Notes: generated from the sequence alone by a model not told the origin. Positions 26,078-34,858 are shown, counted from the stretch's first letter. The stretch: 64,000 nucleotides of DNA from Poindextera sp036494815 (GCA_036494815.1 DASXNV010000106.1:100192-164191); one strand, 5' to 3'. Numbers and translations are program-made.

Positions 26078-26350
26078 ATGAACGGGATCAGCTATTCCGA
26101 CGCCCGGGCTGACCTCGAGCAGGTGATGGACCGTGTGGTGTAGGATCGTTCGCCGGTCGTGATCGTGCGGCAAAAGGGCGAGGCGGTGGTCATGGCCTCG
26201 CTGCCTGAATGGAACGGCATGGATAAGACCTTGCACCTGCTCTCCAACCCGACCAACGCCGCACGGTTGAGCGACGCGATGCGCCAATTCGATGCTGGCG
26301 GCTTAGCTGGTGAGACGGCCAATCCGACCACGGCCTGCGAACACCCATAA
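26078..26350 (+). pseudogene. YefM/Phd-type antitoxin gene broken by an in-frame TAG
   Basis: The frame reads MNGISYSDARADLEQVMDRVV, then TAG at 26141-26143, then DRSPVVIVRQKGEAVVMASL and LPEWNGMDKTLHLLSNPTNA, ending in TAA at 26350. The whole 90-codon frame aligns with YefM-type antitoxins, where the stop position is normally a polar residue before D/H-x-P. The amber codon 22 therefore interrupts an otherwise full-length gene. No YoeB/RelE toxin frame follows; the sulfotransferase starts 87 bases on. A truncated product from the GTG at 26159 is conceivable but would lack the N-terminal DNA-binding part. It lies 27 bases after the Imm42 gene, forming one decaying island. Confidence 0.82.
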
Positions 26351-26437
26351 ATATCGCTGATATCTCGATTGAGGCCTGCTCATAAGCGCGATAGCGTCTC
26401 GCCAAGCCGCCAAAGCCGGCGGCGCGAGGGGATCGAC

Positions 26438-27103
26438 ATGGCCTTGAAAGTGATCGGAACCGGGCTGGGGCGCACCGGCACCATGTCGTTGAAGCTGGCC
26501 CTGGAGCAGCTGGGGCTGGGCCCCTGCCACCATATGGTCGAGGTTTTCATGAACCCGCAGAGCGTGCCCTTGTGGCTGGCGGCGGGGGCGGGCCATCCGG
26601 ACTGGGACGCGATCTTCGCCGGCTATGGTTCGATGGTGGACTATCCGGGCTGCAAGTTCTGGCGCGAGCTGATGGACTTCTATCCCGACGCCAAGCTGGT
26701 GCATTCGGTGCGCGATCCAGACGACTGGTTCGAGTCGACCCAGGCCACCATCTTCGCCCCCGGCTCGCTGGTGGACAATGCGCCGGAGCCCATGCGGGCC
26801 TTTTTCAACATGGTGGTCTCGGATTTCGGCGAGCATCTGCACGACCGCGCCTTCATGACCGACTATTTCAAGCACCATACCGAAGAGGTTCTGGCCACCG
26901 CGCCCAAGGACCGGTTGATCGTGTTCGAGGCTGCGCAGGGCTGGGCGCCGCTGTGCGAATTCCTGGGCGTGCCGGCGCCTGACGCGCCGTTCCCCAAGCA
27001 GAACTCCCGCGCCGAATTCCAGGCCCGGACCTCCGCCGGGCATGGAACTCCGCCGGATCCCGCCGTGATCAAGGCCGCGCTGGAGCAGGCCGCCGGGCGC
27101 TAA
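26438..27103 (+). CDS. Sulfotransferase family protein
   Basis: This 221-residue cytoplasmic protein has the P-loop-like 5'-phosphosulfate-binding segment IGTGLGRTGTMSLKLALEQL at the N terminus and the 3'-phosphate-binding strand KLVHSVRDPDDWFES in the middle. This places it in the family of small sulfotransferase-like proteins that use PAPS. It also keeps RLIVFEAAQGWAPLCEFLG, a common end motif. Acceptor unknown. The start at 26438 follows GCGAGGGGATCGAC. Its TAA stop overlaps the stop of the converging penicillin acylase gene by 4 bases. Confidence 0.85.
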   Translation: MALKVIGTGLGRTGTMSLKLALEQLGLGPCHHMVEVFMNPQSVPLWLAAGAGHPDWDAIFAGYGSMVDYPGCKFWRELMDFYPDAKLVHSVRDPDDWFESTQATIFAPGSLVDNAPEPMRAFFNMVVSDFGEHLHDRAFMTDYFKHHTEEVLATAPKDRLIVFEAAQGWAPLCEFLGVPAPDAPFPKQNSRAEFQARTSAGHGTPPDPAVIKAALEQAAGR

Positions 27104-29220
27104 CGCCCCGCCTTTTCCCGATCCCCGGGCCGGTAGTCCGCCTTCACGTGGCCAGCCAGTTCGGCCTCGGTGAACAGGACCGGCTTGGTCTTCATGGCCA
27201 CGAACAGGGGAGTCTGGTCGGCATAGTGGGGGGAGGTGGCGTCCAGGGTGGCCGAGCCGAACTGGTGGATGCTCTGGGACGACACCACCCCGGCCTTGTC
27301 CCAGGTGACGAACATGATGAAGGTGTCGCCGGCCTCGGCGGTCAGGGTCCCGTCCTTTTGCGGGGCGCCATAGACCGCGCGGAAGGTGTCGGGGCCGCCG
27401 TCGATGGGCAGGTCCAGCGTGCCGCGGCGGATACGGTTGACCTGGCCCCATTCCGGATCGACCCGGCCGAAATGGGTCTTGAGCGCGGTGATGGCGTGAT
27501 GCAGCGCCTCGATCGCCGGCGGCGGGTTGGGATTGTCATCCGTCTTTTCCGCCTCTGTCCCCATCAGGACGCCGAGGGCCGCGCCACGGCTCTTCACGTC
27601 GGTGCGGCGGTCCCAGCGGCGCAGGACGTCTTGGGCCGTCTTCAGGTCATTGTCCGCGCCCGGATCGATGGCCGTGACCTGGGCGATCATCCGGGCCAGG
27701 TCCGAGCGGTCGCTATAGGCGATGTCGAACTTGTGGGCGCGGAAACTGGCGTCGGTGACCGCGTGGTCGAGGCCAAAGGTCTCCTGTGCGCGTAGGGACC
27801 GGTTGGTCATGTTGGTCTGCAGGCCCATGCTGGCCGGAAAGTCGGCCGGCTTCAGTCCATCGGCCGGGTCGGTGGCGGCGTAGGGGGTGTTGTTGGAGTT
27901 GAACACCCAGCCCGACTTGGGATTCCAGATCTGAGGCACGCGGTCGAACGGCAGATAGCCATGCCAGATCAGGTCCGAGCGGTCGCCCGGCTGGATCTGG
28001 CTCCAGTCCGGTCCCTGGCGGCGCGCGGGGAACAGGCCGTTATAGACATAGCCGATATGGCCGGCCTGATCGGCATAGATGTAGTTGATCGACGGCAGGG
28101 CCTGCAGGGCCATGGCCGCGCGCCATTCGTTCCAATCGCGGGCCTTGTTGAGGCGGTAGTACTGTTCGGGTTGGCGCACCTCGTCCATGCCGGCGTAGCG
28201 CAGGGCGAAGACCCCGTGATCGGTGCGGAACACCGGCCCCTGGGCCGACCATTCCACCGGTTTTTTCACGGTGATGATCAGGGGTCCCCAGATCTTGACC
28301 CGGATCCTGGCGTCGGTTTTTTCGAAGGTCTTCCAGGCCCCGTCCAGCCTGTATTGGTTGGGGTCGGCCGGGTTGATGGTCAGCCGGTAGACGTTGGACA
28401 GGTTGGGGTCGTTGACGGTGTTGGCCCAGCCCAGATGCTCGTTATGTCCATGCAGCATGAAGGGCGTGCCGGGGAAGAAGCCGCCGGCCACGTGCCAGCC
28501 CTGGCCGCTGTCCAACACCGCCTCGTACCAGGCCACCTGGCCGGTATAGGGCTGGTGCGAATTGACCAGCAGGCGCGTCGCTCCGTCGACGGAGCGGGAG
28601 GGCGCCATGGCCACGCCGTTGGAGCCGATCGGCGGCGGAGGCTTGCCGCCTGTTTTGGCGGTGATGGTTTTGACCACATGGTCGAGGCCATAGAAGAACG
28701 GGGTGCGGAACACGAAGCCCGCATCCACGTCCTTGCCCGTGACGGGCAGGACGCCGGGAGCGACCTTGTCCGGGTGCAGGGCGGCGTAATAGTTGACGCC
28801 GTCGGCATAGGCCTCCATCACCTGGCGCACATCCGGAGGGATATCGCGGTCGTAGCGAGCGTCGATGGTCTCGCGCACGCGGAACAGGCGGACGAGATAG
28901 TCGGTCACCGCCCCCTTGGCCCCGATATTGGCCGCCAGCTGGCCGCGCGAGGTCAGCACCGCCTCCTGCAGGGTGGCGTAGTCGTCCTCGGAATGGGCGA
29001 AGCCGAACCCAAAGGCGGTATCGGCGTCGGTCTTGCCGCTGATGTGGGGCACGCCGAACTCATCGCGGCGGATGCGGGCGTCATAGGCGGCGGCGCGGGC
29101 GATCAGGCGGGCTGAGTCCGGCTCGGGCGGCTGGCTCAGCTGGTCGGACAGGATCACATAGGCCAGGCCCAGCACGATCAAGGCCACAAGCCACAGGCCC
29201 AGCTTAGCAAGTCGCCGCAT
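27100..29220 (-). CDS. Penicillin acylase-family N-terminal nucleophile hydrolase
   Basis: This 706-residue Ntn hydrolase belongs to the penicillin/cephalosporin/acyl-homoserine-lactone acylase family (S45). An N-terminal membrane anchor or signal (GLWLVALIVLGLAYVIL, about 8-24) sends it to the periplasm. The alpha-chain part contains RRDEFGVPHISGKTDADTAF. Self-cleavage should occur before Ser200 in PIGSNGVAMA, exposing the nucleophile of the beta chain. NSHQPY, LHGHNEHLGWANT and the long tail complete the fold. Substrate could be beta-lactam side chains, AHL signals or other N-acyl amides; the sequence does not decide. GGGGGGAA precedes the ATG. Confidence 0.9.
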   Translation of the reverse strand: MRRLAKLGLWLVALIVLGLAYVILSDQLSQPPEPDSARLIARAAAYDARIRRDEFGVPHISGKTDADTAFGFGFAHSEDDYATLQEAVLTSRGQLAANIGAKGAVTDYLVRLFRVRETIDARYDRDIPPDVRQVMEAYADGVNYYAALHPDKVAPGVLPVTGKDVDAGFVFRTPFFYGLDHVVKTITAKTGGKPPPPIGSNGVAMAPSRSVDGATRLLVNSHQPYTGQVAWYEAVLDSGQGWHVAGGFFPGTPFMLHGHNEHLGWANTVNDPNLSNVYRLTINPADPNQYRLDGAWKTFEKTDARIRVKIWGPLIITVKKPVEWSAQGPVFRTDHGVFALRYAGMDEVRQPEQYYRLNKARDWNEWRAAMALQALPSINYIYADQAGHIGYVYNGLFPARRQGPDWSQIQPGDRSDLIWHGYLPFDRVPQIWNPKSGWVFNSNNTPYAATDPADGLKPADFPASMGLQTNMTNRSLRAQETFGLDHAVTDASFRAHKFDIAYSDRSDLARMIAQVTAIDPGADNDLKTAQDVLRRWDRRTDVKSRGAALGVLMGTEAEKTDDNPNPPPAIEALHHAITALKTHFGRVDPEWGQVNRIRRGTLDLPIDGGPDTFRAVYGAPQKDGTLTAEAGDTFIMFVTWDKAGVVSSQSIHQFGSATLDATSPHYADQTPLFVAMKTKPVLFTEAELAGHVKADYRPGDREKAGR

Positions 29221-29311
29221 CCGAATTCCCCCCGGTGCTTCGGCGCGCGTTTCCCGCTCACCTTGGCTGTGGGCGTATCACGGCGCGGGCGTGGGCTTCA
29301 CTCAAATTCCT

Positions 29312-30130
29312 TCAAGCAAAGTCCTCCAGGAACCCCATCACCTGTTCGAGCACCACCGCGTCCTGCGCCACCAGGCGGTGGCCGAGGCCATCGACCAGGA
29401 CCAGTTGGGCGCCGGGCCAAAGGTCGGCCATGATCTGGCTGGCGGCGGGCGGGCACTGATCGTCGTCCATGGAGTGGACGGCCAGGAGCCGCGCGGTCAT
29501 GGACGGGACCAGGGCCTCGGCCTCGTCATGCTGGCCCAGCCGGGACGGCATACGCTCGCGCATTAGCTCGGCGGCGCGCTCCACCACCTCGGGCTCGTAA
29601 CCGCGGCTGAGCTGGCGTTGCAGCCATTTCTCGCCAAAGCGGGTGGGGTCGCCGGAGCGGGGCACAGGCGAGGCGATCATCACCGCGCGTTCCGCCTGCA
29701 GGCCCTTGGACAAGGCCAGAATGCTGGCCGGGCAGCCGAAGGAATGGGCCACCAGGGTGTCAATGGGGCCGAGGGCGGCGGCAACGGCGATCAGCGCGTC
29801 GGAGGCGGCGTCCAGGCCATAGGCCTCGCTGGGAGAATAGCCGTGGCCCGGCAGGTCCAGGGCCACCACCGCTCGGCCGATCTTGGCGCATTCGTCGATC
29901 AGCGGGCTCCAGAGGGCGTTGTCGTCCTCCCAGCCGTGCACCAAGAGGGTGGCGGGGCCGACGCCCAGGCGCCAGGCCATGACCGGGCCGTGAGGGGTGT
30001 CCACCTCCAGGTCCTCGCCGTCGGCCAATTGCCGCGCCAGCCTGGGCCGCACTCGGCGTACGGGCTTGGCCGCCTCGGCCAGCATGGCCTCGGCGCGTTC
30101 GTCCAGATCGTCCGTCGTCGGATCGGCCAC
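29312..30130 (-). CDS. Alpha/beta hydrolase
   Basis: This protein of about 272 residues has the alpha/beta hydrolase core: oxyanion-region LLVHGWEDDNALW, the strand VVALDLPGHGYSP, the nucleophile elbow VAHSFGCPAS (Ser), the acid segment LAVHSMDDDQCPP and the His loop VDGLGHRLVAQDAV. No signal peptide is visible. The start is set at GTG 30130 because GGAGG lies four bases upstream; an in-frame TTG at 30157 adds nine residues without a Shine-Dalgarno. Substrate unknown. It is flanked on the same strand by penicillin acylase downstream and thiolase upstream, but a palindrome separates it from the thiolase. Confidence 0.85.
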   Translation of the reverse strand: MADPTTDDLDERAEAMLAEAAKPVRRVRPRLARQLADGEDLEVDTPHGPVMAWRLGVGPATLLVHGWEDDNALWSPLIDECAKIGRAVVALDLPGHGYSPSEAYGLDAASDALIAVAAALGPIDTLVAHSFGCPASILALSKGLQAERAVMIASPVPRSGDPTRFGEKWLQRQLSRGYEPEVVERAAELMRERMPSRLGQHDEAEALVPSMTARLLAVHSMDDDQCPPAASQIMADLWPGAQLVLVDGLGHRLVAQDAVVLEQVMGFLEDFA

Positions 30131-30184
30131 GGGCCCTCCGTTTGTTTCCTGTCCCAAGGTCTTTTTCTTTTTATTCGATTTCCA

Positions 30185-30217
30185 CCGTCATCCCCGCGAC
30201 GAGCACGGGGATGACGG
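30185..30217. repeat. Intergenic palindrome CCGTCATCCCCG
   Basis: CCGTCATCCCCG (30185-30196) pairs perfectly over 12 bases with CGGGGATGACGG (30206-30217) around a 9-base spacer. It lies between the thiolase stop and the hydrolase start. No U tract follows on either strand, so it looks more like a dispersed extragenic palindrome than a classic terminator. Confidence 0.75.
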
Positions 30218-30230
30218 GCGAAAATAGTCC

Positions 30231-31472
30231 CTACATCCGCTCGATGATCACCGCCGGGGCCATGCCGCCAGCGGCGCACAGGGTGGCCAGGCCCACGGCC
30301 ATGTCGCGGCGTTCCAGCTCGTCGAGCAGGGCGCCGACGATGATGGCGCCGGTGGCCCCGATGGGATGGCCGAGAGCGATGGCGCCGCCATTGACGTTGA
30401 CGATGGACGGATCGATGCCCAGGTCGCGCATGAACTTGATCGGCACCACGGCGAAGGCCTCGTTGATCTCAAAGAGTTCGATGTCCTTGAGGTTCATCCC
30501 AGCCTTGGCCAGGGCCTTCTTGGCCGCCGGGCCGGGGGCGTTGAGCATCAGTTCAGGGCTGTCTCCGGTGGAGGCCACGGCGCGGATACGGGCGCGCGGC
30601 TTCAGGCCATGGGCCCTGGCGTATTCCGGCGAGGCGATCACCACCGCGCCGGCGCCGTCCACCACTCCCGACGAATTGCCCGCATGGTGCACGTGGTTGA
30701 TCTTCACGTCGGGATAGGCCGCCTCGACCAGAGTCTTGAACGTCATGCCTTCCTCGTCCAGCGGCACGTCATAGATGGCGGCGAAGGCCGGCTTCAGGCT
30801 GGCCAGGCCTTCCAGCGTGGTCTGGGGGCGGGGATATTCCTCGTGGTCCAGGGCCACCGAGCCGTCGTCCTTGTAGACGGTGACCAGGCTCTTGGCGAAA
30901 TGACCGTTGGCGATGGCGTGGGCCGCACGCTGCTGGCTCTCATAGCCCAGGGCGTCCACGTCCTCGCGGGTGATGCCTTCCAGGGTGGCGATCAGGTCGC
31001 CGCAGACGCCCTGGTGCGGCTGGGGATGGATGGCGCGCAGGTGGGCGTTGCCGCTGTCCAGGGTGCCGGCCAGGCCGGGCTGGCGGGTCAAGGACGAGCC
31101 ATAGGACATGGACTCCACGCCGCCGGCGATGACCAGGTCCTGCTGGCCGCTCATAACGCCCATGGCCGCAAGATTGACCGCCGTCATGCCCGAGCCGCAG
31201 AAGCGGTCCAGGCTAAAGCCGCCGGCCTTGATGTCGAACCCGGCGTCCAGGGCGGCCATGCGGGCGATACAGGCGCCCTGCTTGCCCACCTGGGTGCCGC
31301 AACCGGCGATGACGTCGTCGATCTCGGCCGTGTCCAGGTGGTTGCGCGCCGCCAGGGCCTTGAGCACCGTGGACAGGATGCGCTGGGGATGGACGTCGGC
31401 CAGGGCGCCCTTGCCCACCTTGCCCACGCCGCGCGGCGTGCGCGCCGCGTCGATGATCCAAGCTTCCGTCAT
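30231..31472 (-). CDS. Acetyl-CoA C-acyltransferase (thiolase)
   Basis: This 413-residue thiolase cleaves 3-ketoacyl-CoA (or joins two acyl-CoAs in reverse). The acyl-accepting Cys is in DRFCGSGMTAV (about residue 92), the His in NVNGGAIALGHPIGATGA, and the second active-site Cys in ATLCAAGGMAPAVI. HHAGNSSGVVDGAGAV is the conserved loop. It resembles degradative FadA-like thiolases. It is divergent from an acyl-CoA dehydrogenase gene with 192 bases between them, so the two beta-oxidation enzymes may share a control region. TTGAGGTC lies before the ATG. Confidence 0.93.
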   Translation of the reverse strand: MTEAWIIDAARTPRGVGKVGKGALADVHPQRILSTVLKALAARNHLDTAEIDDVIAGCGTQVGKQGACIARMAALDAGFDIKAGGFSLDRFCGSGMTAVNLAAMGVMSGQQDLVIAGGVESMSYGSSLTRQPGLAGTLDSGNAHLRAIHPQPHQGVCGDLIATLEGITREDVDALGYESQQRAAHAIANGHFAKSLVTVYKDDGSVALDHEEYPRPQTTLEGLASLKPAFAAIYDVPLDEEGMTFKTLVEAAYPDVKINHVHHAGNSSGVVDGAGAVVIASPEYARAHGLKPRARIRAVASTGDSPELMLNAPGPAAKKALAKAGMNLKDIELFEINEAFAVVPIKFMRDLGIDPSIVNVNGGAIALGHPIGATGAIIVGALLDELERRDMAVGLATLCAAGGMAPAVIIERM

Positions 31473-31664
31473 GACCTCAAGTCCTCCGCCAGCCCTTGTG
31501 GCTCCGTCCGGCGCCCAGGTGACGCCCGTTCAGTTTCAATAGACCACCGTCCCCTACGGCGCCCCAGAGGTTTTTTCGCCGCCCTGGGGCGACGCCACGT
31601 CAATCTTCCGCCTCCGCCGCGCCTGTGCCACACCATCGGGCGACCACGTTTTGGAGACCGCGTC

Positions 31665-32828
31665 ATGGGCGTCCTGCAAGTCGAAAAGCCGGCCTTCATG
31701 GCCGAGGAAGAGCTGAACATCTTCGAGGACGCGGTCTCCCGCTTCTTCGACCAGCACGCTGGGCCGGAGCAGATGAAGACCTGGCGCGACAATGGCGTGG
31801 TGGACCGCGCCCTGTGGACCACCGCCGGGGAGGCGGGCCTGTTGGGCGTGTCCATGCCCGAGGCCTATGGCGGCGCGGGCGGCGATTTTCGCCATGAGAT
31901 CGTGATCATGGAGCAGATGGGCCTGAAGGGGGTCGAGGGCTTTGGCGTTACGCTGCACAACGCCATCGTCGCCCCCTATATCGAGACCTATGGCTCGGAG
32001 GAGCAGAAGCAGCGCTGGCTGCCCAAGATCGCCTCGGGGGAGCTGGTCACCGCCATCGCCATGACCGAGCCAGGCGCCGGATCCGACCTGCAGGGGGTGC
32101 GCACCACGGCCAAGAAGGTCGGCAACCACTATGTGATCAACGGCCAAAAGACCTTCATCACCAACGGCCAGACCGCCAACCTGATCTGCGTGGTGTGCAA
32201 GACCGACCCGTCGCTGGGCTCCAAGGGAACCTCGCTGGTGTTTGTCGAAACCGACGACGCCGAGGGCTTCGAGCGCGGCCGCAACCTGGACAAGGTGGGC
32301 CAGGAGGCCGCCGACACTTCCGAGCTGTTCTTCAACGACGTGAAGGTCCCCACCGCCAACCTCCTGGGCGCGGAAGAGGGCCGCGGCTTCATCCAGCTAA
32401 TGGAAAAACTGCCGCAGGAGCGGCTGATCATCGCCTGGCAGGGCATGGCCATGATCGAGCGCGCCCTTGCGGTGACCATCGACTATGTCAAACAGCGCCA
32501 GGCCTTCGGCAAGCGCATCCTCGATTTCCAGAACACCCAGTTCAAACTGGCCGAGGCCAAGACCGAGGCCACCATCGCCAAGGTGTTCGTCAACCACTGC
32601 ACCGAGCTGCATCTGCGGGGCAAGCTGGATCCGGCCACCGTGTCCATGGCCAAATATTGGGTCACCGACCTGCAGTGCAAGATCATCGACGAGTGCCTAC
32701 AGCTGCACGGCGGCTATGGCTATATGGCCGAATATCCCATCGGCCAGATGTTCCGCGACGCGCGGGTGCAGCGGATCTATGGCGGGACCAACGAGATCAT
32801 GAAGGTGCTGATCGCGCGGACGCTGTAA
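31665..32828 (+). CDS. Acyl-CoA dehydrogenase
   Basis: This 387-residue FAD enzyme introduces a trans-2 double bond into acyl-CoA, the first step of beta-oxidation. It has the standard three parts: an N-terminal helical domain; a middle beta-domain with AMTEPGAGSDLQG, YVINGQKTFITNG and SELFFNDVKVP; and a C-terminal helical domain with QLHGGYGYMAEYPI and the RIYGGTNEIMKVLIAR end. The Glu of GGTNE is the likely catalytic base. The start at 31665 follows TTTTGGAGACC. It is divergent from the thiolase gene and tail-to-tail (6 bases) with the SPFH gene. Confidence 0.94.
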   Translation: MGVLQVEKPAFMAEEELNIFEDAVSRFFDQHAGPEQMKTWRDNGVVDRALWTTAGEAGLLGVSMPEAYGGAGGDFRHEIVIMEQMGLKGVEGFGVTLHNAIVAPYIETYGSEEQKQRWLPKIASGELVTAIAMTEPGAGSDLQGVRTTAKKVGNHYVINGQKTFITNGQTANLICVVCKTDPSLGSKGTSLVFVETDDAEGFERGRNLDKVGQEAADTSELFFNDVKVPTANLLGAEEGRGFIQLMEKLPQERLIIAWQGMAMIERALAVTIDYVKQRQAFGKRILDFQNTQFKLAEAKTEATIAKVFVNHCTELHLRGKLDPATVSMAKYWVTDLQCKIIDECLQLHGGYGYMAEYPIGQMFRDARVQRIYGGTNEIMKVLIARTL

Positions 32829-32834
32829 GGGGCC

Positions 32835-33749
32835 CTACGCCGCCGGCCGCACCGCGGGCTTGTCGCGCGGCGGTTTCGTCAGCTGCTGGGTCAGCGCCGT
32901 CACCCCGGCCAGGCCGCCCAGCTGCATGCTCTCCACCGCGGTCGACGGCACGATGACGATGGTCGAATTGTGCTTCAGGCCCTCGTACAGCATGTTCATG
33001 GCCCGCAGGTGGAAGGCGGTGGGGTTGTTCTCGTAGCTGGCCGCCGCGGCCTCGAACTTCTCGGCCACCTGGCGCTCGGAATCGCCCAGGATGATCCGGG
33101 CCTGGCGTTCGCGCTCGGCCTGGGCCTGCATGGACATGGCGTCCTCCAGGCCGCCGGGGATCAGAACGTCCTTCAGCTCCACCGAGATCACATTGACGCC
33201 CCAGGGCTGGGTGCGCTCGTCGATCACCGCGCGCAGGGCCTGGCCGATGATCTCGCGCCCCTCCAGCATGTCCGACAGCATGGTCTTGCCGATCACGTCG
33301 CGCAGGGCGGTCTGGGAGGCCCAGGAGATGGCGCTGCGAAAATCCTCCACGTCCAGGGCGGCCTTTTGCGGGTCGATCACCTTCCAGAACAGCACCGCGT
33401 CCACATCCACGGGCACGGTGTCCTTGGTCAGGGTCTTTTCGGCCTTGAAGGTGGTGGTGATCACTCGGATGTCGATCCAGTAGGGAATGGCGTCGACGAT
33501 GGGGACGATGAAGAACAGGCCCGGCCCGCGCAGGGCCTCGAACCGCCCCAGGCGCAGCACCACCGCCCGCTCCCACTGGCTGGCGACCTTGACCGACACC
33601 CCCACCAGGGCCGCGACGACGAACACCACGGCCGCGACCCAGCCGGCCGGCCTGGGCCCGGCGGCGGCGTAGATCATTGAGGTCAGCCCCGCGCCCAGGG
33701 CGATCAGAATGAGGAAGAGGGTTTGGGGAATGGCGCTTGCGTTACGCAT
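32835..33749 (-). CDS. SPFH-domain (slipin/stomatin-like) membrane protein
   Basis: This 304-residue protein has two N-terminal membrane segments (TLFLILIALGAGLTSMIY and AGWVAAVVFVVAALVGV), followed by a stomatin/prohibitin domain: VVLRLGRFEALRGPGLFFIV, WIDIRVITTTF, KDTVPVDVDAVLFWKVIDP and GVNVISVELKDVLIPGGLE. A helical coiled-coil part (QAQAERERQARIILGDSE) mediates oligomerisation. Slipins organise membrane microdomains and often partner with a NfeD-like protease-associated protein; no nfeD gene is next to it here. The start at 33749 gives the normal topology; the frame extends upstream to 33815 without a better start. Confidence 0.9.
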   Translation of the reverse strand: MRNASAIPQTLFLILIALGAGLTSMIYAAAGPRPAGWVAAVVFVVAALVGVSVKVASQWERAVVLRLGRFEALRGPGLFFIVPIVDAIPYWIDIRVITTTFKAEKTLTKDTVPVDVDAVLFWKVIDPQKAALDVEDFRSAISWASQTALRDVIGKTMLSDMLEGREIIGQALRAVIDERTQPWGVNVISVELKDVLIPGGLEDAMSMQAQAERERQARIILGDSERQVAEKFEAAAASYENNPTAFHLRAMNMLYEGLKHNSTIVIVPSTAVESMQLGGLAGVTALTQQLTKPPRDKPAVRPAA

Positions 33750-33859
33750 GGCGCCGCCTTTCGTGAAGGACGCGCGGGCGTCCCGGCGCCCGTCGCACCG
33801 GGACCGGCTTTGCAAGGTTCAACGCATAAGCTTGGGCTTGGTTGCCGCTTCCCGGACGA

Positions 33860-34285
33860 CTACGGCGCGGCCTTGAGCTGACCGCGGATCTCGCCGCCCT
33901 TATGGGCCGCGGTGTGAACGTTGAAATACCACTGGCCGGCTTTCAGGTCGGCGACCTGGGCGTCGGTCAGGGTCGCCACGCCCGTGATGGGGCTGGCCAG
34001 GCTCATCATCATGATGACCGGCGGCGCGTTCACGCCGGGCGCGGCGGGTCCGTGGAAGTGAGCGGCCACGGCCGGCCCGGTCAGGCCGTCATAGGTCACC
34101 TTATAGCTGAAGGCCTTGGTGTCCGTGTCCAATGTCGCCTTCACTTCTCCTGTTCCCGTGGTCGCGTTCGCCGGGACCTCGTCCGAGCCTTTCAGCCCGG
34201 TGGTGAAGTTCAGTGTGGCCGCCTGCGCCCCGCCGGCGACAAACAGGCAAAGCGCCGCGGCGGCGCCAATCGATCCGAGCCGCAT
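33860..34285 (-). CDS. CHRD-domain secreted protein
   Basis: This 141-residue protein has a Sec signal peptide (GAAAALCLFVAGGAQAA, about 7-23) and a single CHRD domain. The domain signatures are GSDEVPANATTGTGEV, YDGLTGPAVAAHFHGPA and YFNVHTAAHKGGEIRGQL. CHRD domains occur in chordin and in many small bacterial exported proteins; their bacterial function is unknown. The start at 34285 is preceded by AAGGGAGAAAACCC. It is divergent from the RcnB-like gene, with tandem 15-base repeats in the shared upstream region. Confidence 0.9.
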   Translation of the reverse strand: MRLGSIGAAAALCLFVAGGAQAATLNFTTGLKGSDEVPANATTGTGEVKATLDTDTKAFSYKVTYDGLTGPAVAAHFHGPAAPGVNAPPVIMMMSLASPITGVATLTDAQVADLKAGQWYFNVHTAAHKGGEIRGQLKAAP

Positions 34286-34368
34286 TGGGTTTTCTCCCTT
34301 GGTCTGGCTTGTGGTTAAGCCTTCCCTGGGCGCGAGACTACGACCAGCCCGGGCCGGGCGCCATCCCC

Positions 34369-34411
34369 AGCGGGGTTTGGCCAAGCGGGATTTGGCCAAG
34401 CGGTATCCGGA
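34369..34411. repeat. Tandem 15-base direct repeats in a divergent promoter region
   Basis: AGCGGGGTTTGGCCA (34369-34383) is followed head to tail by AGCGGGATTTGGCCA (34384-34398) and a diverged third unit, AGCGGTATCCGGA (34399-34411). They lie between the divergent CHRD and RcnB-like genes and could be repeated binding sites for a regulator. Function is inference. Confidence 0.65.
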
Positions 34412-34498
34412 ACGGTCGGACGGACGGCGCGTTGGCCCTGGGACGCGACGACCATGGAGGGTCGCCGCACCGTCCTCCTCCAACGAAAGAACACGATT

Positions 34499-34858
34499 AT
34501 GAAGGCTCTCCTTCTGGCCGTCGCGGCGTCGGCCCTGCTCGCCGCCGCCGCAGGCCCCGCAAGCGCGGATCCGGGCCAGCGCGGTGATCAAGGCGATCAT
34601 GGCGACCGTGGCGCGCAAGGCGACCGCGGCGAACATCGCGGCTGGGGCCACGACTACGGCGCCGCCGGCCACCAATGGCGCCGTCACGAGCGGATGGGCT
34701 ATAACGATTGGAATAGCGCCCCGCGCATCGACTATCGCGAGCACCATTTGCGCCGGCCGCCCAATGGCTATGAATGGCGCGAGTCCAACGGCCAATATGT
34801 CCTGGCGGCCATCGCCACCGGCGCAATCATGTCCATCATTCTCAGCAGCGGCCACTAA
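34499..34858 (+). CDS. RcnB-like small periplasmic protein
   Basis: This 119-residue protein has a signal peptide (ALLLAVAASALLAAAAGPASA), then a charged low-complexity stretch of Gly, Asp, Arg and His (two HGDRGxxGDRG-like turns), then a conserved C-terminal part with YREHHLRRPPNGYEWRESNG and a short hydrophobic segment (YVLAAIATGAIMSIIL). This matches the RcnB/YohN family, linked in E. coli to nickel and cobalt homeostasis. Metal binding by the His/Asp-rich part is plausible but unproven. The start at 34499 is chosen because it begins the signal peptide; an upstream ATG at 34454 does not. It converges with a CDF-like gene. Confidence 0.8.
   Translation: MKALLLAVAASALLAAAAGPASADPGQRGDQGDHGDRGAQGDRGEHRGWGHDYGAAGHQWRRHERMGYNDWNSAPRIDYREHHLRRPPNGYEWRESNGQYVLAAIATGAIMSIILSSGH

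Noticed and set aside
30366..31664. Plus-strand extension of the acyl-CoA dehydrogenase frame
   Set aside because: Antisense to the thiolase gene; the enzyme starts at 31665 with a good ribosome-binding site.
34369..34411. CRISPR-like array
   Set aside because: Repeats are directly adjacent without spacers and only three units exist.
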